From Candidatus Kaiserbacteria bacterium (GTDB lineage: Bacteria; Patescibacteriota; Minisyncoccia; Phycocordibacterales; UBA918): DNA of 8,298 nucleotides. This document shows positions 5,336-8,298 of the stretch, in pieces. Under the pieces are notes generated by a model. The model saw only the letters and a program-made list of their open reading frames with translations, was not told where the DNA came from and did no database searches. The position numbers and the translations under genes are program-made. The stretch is from contig JAGQLZ010000007.1 in assembly GCA_020428895.1 (NCBI GenBank), positions 1 to 8,298 of the forward strand, in the 5' to 3' direction. Each line of letters starts with the position of its first letter. The first letter of the stretch is position 1.

Positions 5336-5371
5336 ACCAATCTTTAGCTTAAAAGAGTTTGGGTTTTTTAC
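5336..5371. terminator. Bidirectional terminator-like hairpin
   Basis: An imperfect stem CCAA..TCTTT with AAAGA..TTGG around the loop AGCTTA is followed by six T on the + strand, and by five T on the minus strand. It isolates the tRNA-Arg promoter from leftward transcription of the 47-aa gene. Confidence 0.5.
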
Positions 5372-5411
5372 TTATTAAAATTTTAATAGGGAAGGGAGAA
5401 TATATTCAAAT

Positions 5412-5456
5412 GAAAAGCGTCCGGTCGGTGTCCAAGATAGGTCTTGGCCGGGCGCT
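5412..5456 (-). terminator. Intrinsic terminator of the 47-aa gene
   Basis: A two-part stem: 5416-5424 with 5448-5456 (9 bp, one G.U) and CCAAGA (5432-5437) with TCTTGG (5442-5447), with a 7-nt bulge on one side and the loop TAGG. Read leftward it ends in TTTT (5412-5415). Confidence 0.7.
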
Positions 5457-5480
5457 CTACGAGGTACGAATGCGTGGAAA

Positions 5481-5624
5481 TTATTTTTCCTTTTTTGCCT
5501 TTTCTTTGAGGTAGTTGATTACCTCAATGTGGTCTGTCGTCGCTTCAGGGAGAGTGCCTTTGAGTTGTTCATCCAAAAGCTTCGGGTGCCCCATTTCAGC
5601 GAGACGTTCTTTGGAAAGTACCAT
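5481..5624 (-). CDS. Small protein, 47 aa, unknown
   Basis: Begins MVLSKERLAEMGHPKLLDEQ and ends with a Lys-rich stretch (KEKAKKEK). No family recognised. It looks helical, charged and cytosolic, without membrane segment or cysteines. Expression signals are unusually complete: TTGACA-17-CATAGT promoter, AGGAGA SD 4 nt before the ATG, and an intrinsic terminator about 25 nt after the stop. Unlike ruvX, pilM and csoR, it uses a leadered, SD-dependent start. It is too short for many gene finders, but these signals together make it a likely real gene. Confidence 0.72.
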   Translation of the reverse strand: MVLSKERLAEMGHPKLLDEQLKGTLPEATTDHIEVINYLKEKAKKEK

Positions 5625-5654
5625 TTCGTTCTCCTTGCTCAGTGCTCTAATATA

Positions 5655-5683
5655 ACTATGCTTTTGAAATTAATGATTGTCAA
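5655..5683 (-). promoter_or_regulatory. Sigma-70-type promoter of the 47-aa gene
   Basis: Read leftward: consensus -35 TTGACA (5678-5683), 17-bp spacer, -10 CATAGT (5655-5660). This is the best -35 in the window. The expected 5' leader is about 24 nt and contains the AGGAGA SD. Confidence 0.72.
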
Positions 5684-5717
5684 TAGCGATTGTTTTGTTA
5701 TGTGGATAAGTAAAAAC

Positions 5718-5726
5718 TGTTACAAT
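5718..5726 (+). promoter_or_regulatory. Extended -10 promoter of the PPOX-like gene
   Basis: TG-T-TACAAT, with the hexamer at 5721-5726. A TTGTTA (5695-5700) upstream is spaced 20 bp, which is long. The predicted leader to the ATG at 5759 is about 26 nt and lacks an obvious SD. Confidence 0.5.
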
Positions 5727-5758
5727 GTCACAGTAAAAGTTCTAAGTATTTGTTCATT

Positions 5759-6202
5759 ATGAATCAGTCAGATTTAAGACAAACGATTATTGATTTTTTA
5801 AATAATCATCGAAAAGCAGTTTTTTCAATTTTAGATGAAGACGGATTGCCAACAACGTCTTTGATGCTTTATGTAATTGATGAAGAACTAAATGTTTTCT
5901 TCGGCACCCGTAAAGCTTTTTCAAAATATGCTCATTTGTGCATAAACAAAATAGTGTCACTGTCAGTGATTGAGGAAAAACTAGATCCTCTTAAAGTAGT
6001 CGATATCAGAGGTGAGGTAGAAGAATTATCTACACTTGATCAATTAAATGTTCAAGCTTGGTTTAAAAAGAAAAACTCATCAAAATATTATGTAGAAAGT
6101 GCTGATGATTTTACTATGTTTAAACTAACCCCACACTTTATTCGTTGGTTAGATGCAGAAAGCGGAGAGCTGAATATAGTCAATTTAGAAAATATTCGCT
6201 AG
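5759..6202 (+). CDS. Pyridoxamine 5'-phosphate oxidase-like (split-barrel FMN) protein
   Basis: 147 aa from the ATG at 5759; an in-frame TTG at 5750 is possible but less likely. The split beta-barrel pattern of the PPOX superfamily is visible: RKAVFSILDEDGLPTTSLMLYVIDEELNVFFGTRKAFSKY (18-57). TRK (50-52) and K56 lie where family members contact the FMN phosphate. It continues with IVSLSVIEE (65-73) and VDIRGEVEEL (81-90). Proteins of this size bind FMN, F420 or heme and act as small oxidoreductases; the substrate cannot be read from the sequence. It ends with EN-rich residues rather than the true PdxH C-terminus, so it is unlikely to be the PLP biosynthesis enzyme. It is a single-gene unit. 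Confidence 0.82.
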   Translation: MNQSDLRQTIIDFLNNHRKAVFSILDEDGLPTTSLMLYVIDEELNVFFGTRKAFSKYAHLCINKIVSLSVIEEKLDPLKVVDIRGEVEELSTLDQLNVQAWFKKKNSSKYYVESADDFTMFKLTPHFIRWLDAESGELNIVNLENIR

Positions 6203-6370
6203 AGCCGGTTAGCTTAGGCGGTGTTGCTGGATACCTGTGCGCGCTGAGAGACTCGGTCACGAATAAATTTTCTGTGAAAATTTTTCTCGACCCCGACTCA
6301 TTAGTTCGTCATACTTCCTCACATCATTCCGTCTTTCGAGTCCTCACGAAAGCAAAGCAGTTTGCTTTCT
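6203..6370. other. Non-coding interval between the PPOX-like gene and ssrA
   Basis: No gene is supported. It holds hairpin AAATTTTC-TGT-GAAAATTT (6265-6283), which could weakly terminate the rightward gene, and a strong hairpin GAAAGCAAA-GCAG-TTTGCTTTC (6348-6369). It also holds a longer-range pairing GAGACTCG (6248-6255) with CGAGTCCTC (6337-6345, one bulge). The density of pairing suggests either part of the ssrA trailer or a separate RNA. I recognise no RNA family. Confidence 0.4.
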
Positions 6371-6434
6371 CGCCATCTCCGCAGCAGCACAAAAGCCACC
6401 CAAAAGGGTGGCTCGTGTTGCTGTGGAGATGGCG
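6371..6434 (-). terminator. ssrA terminator hairpin that includes the tmRNA 3' end
   Basis: The core is GCCACCC-AAAA-GGGTGGC (6395-6412) with four T on the minus side. The stem extends outward through CAGCA/TGCTG to CGCCATCTCC (6371-6380) against GGAGATGGCG (6425-6434). The outer 10 bp include the acceptor 3' strand of the tmRNA itself. The trailer therefore carries a perfect complement of the acceptor strand. Confidence 0.75.
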
Positions 6435-6814
6435 GAAGTCGAATCCGCGTCCGAATCAATGCGTTCAAGTGCTTCTACAGTGCGTAGACCATTCTAGGGT
6501 TTAAATATGCAATATAAAGAATGGACAAAAGCATTGCATATCGAGTTTATACATCTTGGGTGCCTAGCTAAACGAACTAGGGTTCCAGAGTCTCATGGCT
6601 ATTCCACGAGCATGAAGATATGAGACCTCACTTCATGTCGCGTCGCATCGGCGAGCGTTTAGTTACGCTACAGCGGGTGCGAATCCAAATGCGTTAGCAT
6701 ATGGACTTGGTACAGATTTGTTTGCATCTATACTGGACTCCTTTTAACGAAATGGAGACCGATTTCGACACTGCACACAACAACAAACATCAACCGTCGA
6801 TGCCTGGCATCCCC
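6424..6814 (-). ncRNA. ssrA: tmRNA (transfer-messenger RNA)
   Basis: 391 nt, leftward, one-piece. tmRNA enters stalled ribosomes with SmpB, supplies a tag reading frame and targets the truncated protein for proteolysis. The 5' end GGGGATG (6808-6814) pairs with CATCTCC (6425-6431), and the discriminator is A (6424). The conserved 5' block AGGCATCGACGG follows, and near the 3' end the T-arm GCGGA-TTCGACT-TCCGC. CCA is not encoded (the next bases are CA). The tag ORF is at 6663-6725. smpB lies upstream on the same strand, but three small-gene units separate the two. Confidence 0.93.
6663..6725 (-). other. ssrA: tmRNA tag reading frame, 20 aa
   Basis: From the GCA resume codon: ANKSVPSPYANAFGFAPAVA followed by TAA. 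The GCAAAC start matches the usual resume context. The tag is longer than the about 10-residue ANDENYALAA type of E. coli. It ends in the small hydrophobic AVA rather than LAA, still a plausible ClpXP-type degron. Confidence 0.88.
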
Positions 6815-6850
6815 CTACAACATACTTGCGGTGTAAGTATGCTCTAGGGG
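6812..6850. promoter_or_regulatory. Two-part inverted repeat at the 5' end of ssrA
   Basis: CCCCTA (6812-6817) pairs with TAGGGG (6845-6850), and CATACTT (6821-6827) pairs with AAGTATG (6835-6841), separated by symmetric 3-nt gaps. On the minus strand the tmRNA 5' G-run is the 3' side of this repeat. It could be an operator over the ssrA promoter (a weak -10, TATGTT, lies within it). If transcribed, it would be a leader hairpin masking the acceptor 5' strand. Confidence 0.5.
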
Positions 6851-6882
6851 AAGTTTGTGTGGGTTTGGTTGCAAAGAGACGG

Positions 6883-6917
6883 TGCGCAATCTGGCGGAAA
6901 AATTACCAGATTGCGCA
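6883..6917 (-). terminator. 12-bp hairpin at the end of unit 1
   Basis: TGCGCAATCTGG (6883-6894) and CCAGATTGCGCA (6906-6917), perfect, with an 11-nt loop. It abuts the 3' inverted-repeat arm of the unit. There is no T-run after the stem on the minus strand, so it may protect the 3' end or be a non-canonical terminator. Confidence 0.55.
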
Positions 6918-6960
6918 GTTGATCGTGGGCGGCTACTGCTCAGTGTCGCCCGGGATCAGG

Positions 6961-7275
6961 TCAGTGGACGGGTTGGACGTCTTCCTCCCGCAGGAGGTCG
7001 GCCAGCCAGTCCTTGATCACCTCGATCGGGTCGAGCCCTTGTTTGGCAGCCCGCTTGATCTTGGTGAGAAGTGCGAAGTTGAACATGATGGGGTCACGCC
7101 CGTAGCGATCGGCGATCGCCACTTCCATGTCGGCCGCGATCGCGATGATCTCGTCGTCGACGATCGGCCCATCTGGGTCCTCGATGAGGTTCCCCTCATC
7201 GACGTACGATTGAGCGATCGCCTTGACGATCTCGATGGCGGGCATCACGGGGAGGTGCGGGTTGTGGGTGGGCAT
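6961..7275 (-). CDS. Unit 1 protein, 104 aa, unknown
   Basis: Start chosen at the ATG at 7275, because an AGAGGA SD lies 8 nt upstream; the ATG two codons earlier is too close to it. The protein begins MPTHNPHLPV, then a region of likely helices with many acidic residues (IVDDEIIAIAADMEVAIADR, about 38-57) and ends with KRAAKQGLDPIEVIKDWLADLL (about 73-94). No membrane segment, no cysteine and no recognised family. Codon choice is GC-rich, unlike ruvX or the pil genes. The rightward frames across this region are antisense shadows. It is probably a real accessory protein. Confidence 0.72.
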   Translation of the reverse strand: MPTHNPHLPVMPAIEIVKAIAQSYVDEGNLIEDPDGPIVDDEIIAIAADMEVAIADRYGRDPIMFNFALLTKIKRAAKQGLDPIEVIKDWLADLLREEDVQPVH

Positions 7276-7358
7276 CTTCATCTTCCTCTTAGCGTTGTAC
7301 ACCACAGAGCGGCCGCTTTGTGGTGGGGTTGCTGCGATATACGCAGGACGGTCTGTTG
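7276..7358 (-). promoter_or_regulatory. Structured leader of unit 1
   Basis: Read leftward, consecutive hairpins lie between the 5' arm and the gene: GACGG-caacaga-CCGTC (which uses the end of the 5' arm as an alternative partner), CTGCG-tatat-CGCAG, and the near-perfect palindrome CACCACA..AGCGGCCGCT..TGTGGTG (7300-7325). The SD follows 15 nt later. This could be a cis-regulatory RNA or a protein site; no known riboswitch is recognised. Confidence 0.5.
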
Positions 7359-7378
7359 CCGTCTCTTTACAACCAAAC

Positions 7379-7405
7379 TTGTATTATCTATGTCAAAAAA
7401 CTTAC
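7379..7405 (-). promoter_or_regulatory. AT-rich spacer between units 2 and 1, promoter of unit 1
   Basis: 27 nt. Read leftward it has six T after the 3' arm of unit 2 and then GATAAT, a -10-like box about 5 nt before the 5' arm of unit 1. The expected start therefore falls on the first bases of the arm. No well-placed -35 exists. Confidence 0.45.
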
Positions 7406-7427
7406 TTTGGTTGCACAGAGGTGGGGT

Positions 7428-7461
7428 GGTGGGCTCGTCGAACTGCTCGATCTCGCCCACC
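7428..7461 (-). terminator. GC-rich hairpin at the end of unit 2
   Basis: GGTGGGC (7428-7434) and GCCCACC (7455-7461) with a partly paired interior (TCGA/TCGA). A second hairpin ACGGC-TTTAC-GCCGT lies at 7463-7477. It has the same position relative to the 3' arm as the hairpins in units 1 and 3. Confidence 0.5.
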
Positions 7462-7495
7462 GACGGCTTTACGCCGTTTCTGCTTCACGCATCGC

Positions 7496-7636
7496 CTAGA
7501 TGTCGCCGAAGGTCAGGTGCTGCCTGAGCAGCTCGTAGACCTGTTCGTCGGTAACCTCGGCGCCGAGTTCCCTCAGGTCGTGAGCGAACCGCTTTGCGAG
7601 ATCTTGCATCCATGCCTCAATTTCTTTACGTGTCAT
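7496..7636 (-). CDS. Unit 2 protein, 46 aa, unknown
   Basis: Start at 7636, with AGGGA 6 nt upstream as SD. The reading frame stays open further upstream but has no initiation signal there. Sequence MTRKEIEAWMQDLAKRFAHD and onward to HLTFGDI; it looks like two amphipathic helices (about 3-23 and 29-40), acidic/basic and soluble. No family recognised. The SD can pair with an upstream TCCCT, so translation may be gated by leader folding (inference). Confidence 0.65.
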   Translation of the reverse strand: MTRKEIEAWMQDLAKRFAHDLRELGAEVTDEQVYELLRQHLTFGDI

Positions 7637-7725
7637 TTGTTGTCCCTGTTTTCGTTGGGGGGTAGGGAAACACGTCACCATGTACAAACATGATGTGGTA
7701 CTAACCACACCTCTGTGCAACCAAA

Positions 7726-7745
7726 TATTATTATCAAGTTACGGA
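7726..7745 (-). promoter_or_regulatory. AT-rich spacer between units 3 and 2, promoter of unit 2
   Basis: 20 nt. Read leftward, GATAAT lies 4 nt before the 5' arm of unit 2, the same placement as at unit 1. The spacer also carries CGTAAC, which can pair locally with GTTACG in the 3' arm of unit 3 (18-nt palindrome around 7738-7755), an alternative to the long-range arm pairing. Confidence 0.45.
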
Positions 7746-7769
7746 ATTTCGTAACAAGGAAGTAGGGGA

Positions 7770-7795
7770 GAGGGGCCGATCAGGACCGCCCCCTC
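7770..7795 (-). terminator. GC-rich hairpin at the end of unit 3
   Basis: GAGGGGC (7770-7776) with GCCCCCTC (7788-7795), one extra C. It overlaps the stop codon of the unit 3 gene and lies just inside the 3' arm. No T-run follows. Confidence 0.5.
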
Positions 7796-7968
7796 AGTTT
7801 GCGGAGCATATCCCAAAGCCCGTCGACGATCACCGGAAAGAAGAAGATGATAGCCATCAGAGCGACGATGCCAATAAAGCCCAGAGGGCGATAGTAGGCT
7901 ACGAAGCTAAGCGGCCAGACTGTGATGATGGTGATAGCGATGAGGCTCGGGATCGGATTCTTGTCCAT
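7780..7968 (-). CDS. Unit 3 small membrane protein, 62 aa, unknown
   Basis: Start at 7968, with AAAGGG about 5 nt upstream. MDKNPIPSLIAITIITVWPL leads into two hydrophobic helices (about 8-26 and 30-50), joined by a short polar turn YYRPLG, and ends in a basic tail LRKLRGRS. This is a small two-pass inner-membrane protein by the positive-inside pattern. No family recognised; holin-like or toxin-like peptides share this shape, but nothing here proves such a role. The stop codon lies inside the terminal hairpin. Confidence 0.65.
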   Translation of the reverse strand: MDKNPIPSLIAITIITVWPLSFVAYYRPLGFIGIVALMAIIFFFPVIVDGLWDMLRKLRGRS

Positions 7969-8048
7969 ATTGCCCTTTCCGCGAACCGCACAACGAGCCA
8001 CTTGCTGTCTTTCACCGGCCCACTTCCTTGCTACGAAATATCAAAAAA

Positions 8049-8298
8049 CTATTGCTGCTTGAGAAGACGATCAATGTTGCGTTTACTTTCACGCTTTTTG
8101 ATTGTCTCGCGCTTGTCTGACATCTTTTTACCACGTACGAGCGCAATTTCAAGCTTTATTTTGTGACTTTTACTATACCATGAAATAGGGACTATTGTCA
8201 ACCCTGCGGTATTGAGTTCTTTTTCCAAATGAGCGAGCTCTTTATGACTTAAAAGTAGCTTCCGCTCGCGTTCAGGGTCGTAGTCTTCCGGGGTATTT
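8049..8298 (-). CDS. smpB: SmpB, tmRNA-binding protein (C-terminal part, truncated by window end)
   Basis: 82 residues and the stop are visible; the N-terminus lies beyond the window. SmpB binds the tRNA-like domain of tmRNA and brings it to stalled ribosomes, where its C-terminal tail reads the empty mRNA channel. Conserved blocks are YDPERERKLLLSHKEL, LTIVPISWY, HKIKLEIALVRGKKMSDKRETIKKRESKRNID and a Lys/Arg-rich tail ending LKQQ. It is encoded upstream of ssrA on the same strand, with the three GC-rich units between. Six T follow 3 nt after the stop, but no stem precedes them. Confidence 0.93.
   Translation of the reverse strand, partial: NTPEDYDPERERKLLLSHKELAHLEKELNTAGLTIVPISWYSKSHKIKLEIALVRGKKMSDKRETIKKRESKRNIDRLLKQQ

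Larger units (their letters stand above)
6863..7378 (-). mobile_element. Inverted-repeat-bounded single-gene unit 1
   Basis: The outer arms GTTTGGTTGCAAAGAGACGG (6863-6882) and 7359-7378 are complementary at 19 of 20 positions; the exception still allows a G.U pair in RNA. Read leftward it holds the 5' arm, an about 83-nt structured leader, an SD, one gene (6961-7275), a 12-bp hairpin and the 3' arm. The unit is GC-rich, unlike its surroundings. Two similar units lie upstream. No transposase or integrase is present and no target duplication was found, so mobility is inferred only from the bounded, foreign-looking architecture. Confidence 0.5.
7406..7725 (-). mobile_element. Inverted-repeat-bounded single-gene unit 2
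   Basis: The arms 7406-7423 and 7708-7725 are a perfect 18-bp inverted repeat (TTTGGTTGCACAGAGGTG), extendable by 2 bp past one bulged base. Inside, read leftward, are a leader with hairpins TGTGGT-tagt-ACCACA and CATGT-ttgt-ACATG, an SD, a 46-aa gene, a hairpin (7428-7461) and the 3' arm. The first eight bases of the arm (TTTGGTTG) match unit 1, while the inner bases differ but still pair. Confidence 0.5.
7746..8039 (-). mobile_element. Inverted-repeat-bounded single-gene unit 3
   Basis: The arms ATTTCGTAACAAGGAAGT (7746-7763) and 8022-8039 match at 17 of 18 positions, the exception being a G.U in RNA; three further G-C pairs follow after one bulged base. Read leftward it holds the 5' arm, an about 53-nt leader, an SD, a small membrane-protein gene, a GC hairpin and the 3' arm. 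The arm can be aligned to those of units 1 and 2 (shared TTT.GT..CA..GA.GT.GG pattern) although its sequence differs. Confidence 0.5.

Noticed and set aside
6203..6370. Hammerhead-like CTAATGAG on the minus strand
   Set aside because: The invariant core G is missing, and no correctly placed GAAA and stems follow.
6219..6423. Direct repeat TGTTGCTG near 6224 and 6417 as an att pair for ssrA
   Set aside because: Only about 8-9 bases match, and it does not include the tmRNA 3' end, unlike the 21-bp repeats at the two tRNAs.
7359..7423. Integron attC site at the unit junctions
   Set aside because: The CAACC/GGTTG ends do not fit the RYYYAAC/GTTRRRY core sites, the units have their own promoter-like boxes, and no integrase is present.
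6826..7527. A 233-codon rightward open frame across the first two units
   Set aside because: It runs antisense to two better-supported SD-led genes and across inverted-repeat arms and hairpins. Its composition (long Val/Asp/Gly/Leu runs) is what an antisense frame of GC-rich genes gives.
7223..7693. A 156-codon rightward open frame over units 1 and 2
   Set aside because: It crosses unit boundaries and hairpins, overlaps another antisense frame and has no start signal.
7780..7968. Holin or toxin assignment for the 62-aa membrane protein
   Set aside because: Only the two-helix shape supports it; no family motif or antitoxin partner is visible.
6863..8039. CRISPR array
   Set aside because: The repeats are inverted, differ between units and enclose genes; there are no short regularly spaced direct repeats.

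Overview
The window looks like part of a Patescibacteria (Candidate Phyla Radiation, Parcubacteria-type) chromosome. The evidence is an AT-rich, compact layout, tRNA genes without an encoded CCA, a PilM/N/O pilus operon with almost no intergenic space, several genes whose -10 box lies 7 nt before the ATG (apparently leaderless mRNAs), and a tmRNA with an unusual 20-residue tag ending in AVA. The lineage is an inference; no rRNA is present to confirm it.

Layout. 1-117 is non-coding sequence upstream of tRNA-Ser(UGA) (118-204). This is followed by a structured element that ends in a second copy of the tRNA 3' end (to 381) and a terminator. A 33-aa small ORF follows (527-628). An operon then runs rightward: ruvX, a tRNA-binding OB-fold protein and a VTT/DedA-like membrane protein (787-2094). 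A second rightward operon encodes pilM, pilN, pilO and a fourth membrane protein (2147-4756). It converges on a leftward csoR-type metal repressor (4742-5005). Leftward tRNA-Arg(UCU) (5229-5300) has the same kind of structured tail as tRNA-Ser (5085-5228). A leftward 47-aa ORF (5481-5624) has its own promoter, SD and terminator. A rightward pyridoxamine-phosphate-oxidase-like gene (5759-6202) follows. The leftward ssrA (tmRNA, 6424-6814) and the C-terminal part of leftward smpB (8049-8298) encode the two partners of trans-translation.

Between smpB and ssrA lies a visibly GC-rich insert of about 1.2 kb. It holds three tandem leftward units, each with one small unknown gene led by a Shine-Dalgarno sequence and each enclosed by an 18-20 bp inverted repeat (6863-7378, 7406-7725, 7746-8039). 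The arms differ between units but stay complementary within a unit, and the three arm sequences can be aligned with one another.

Two signals look undescribed. First, two different tRNA genes are each followed by a homologous structured element. It has an identical 11-nt apical loop (GACCAAAGGGA), stems that co-vary between the copies, a strand complementary to the T-arm of its own host tRNA, and a terminal 21-bp copy of that tRNA's 3' end. Second, there is the single-gene cassette array described above. Both rest on base-pairing read by eye; no structure program or database search was run.
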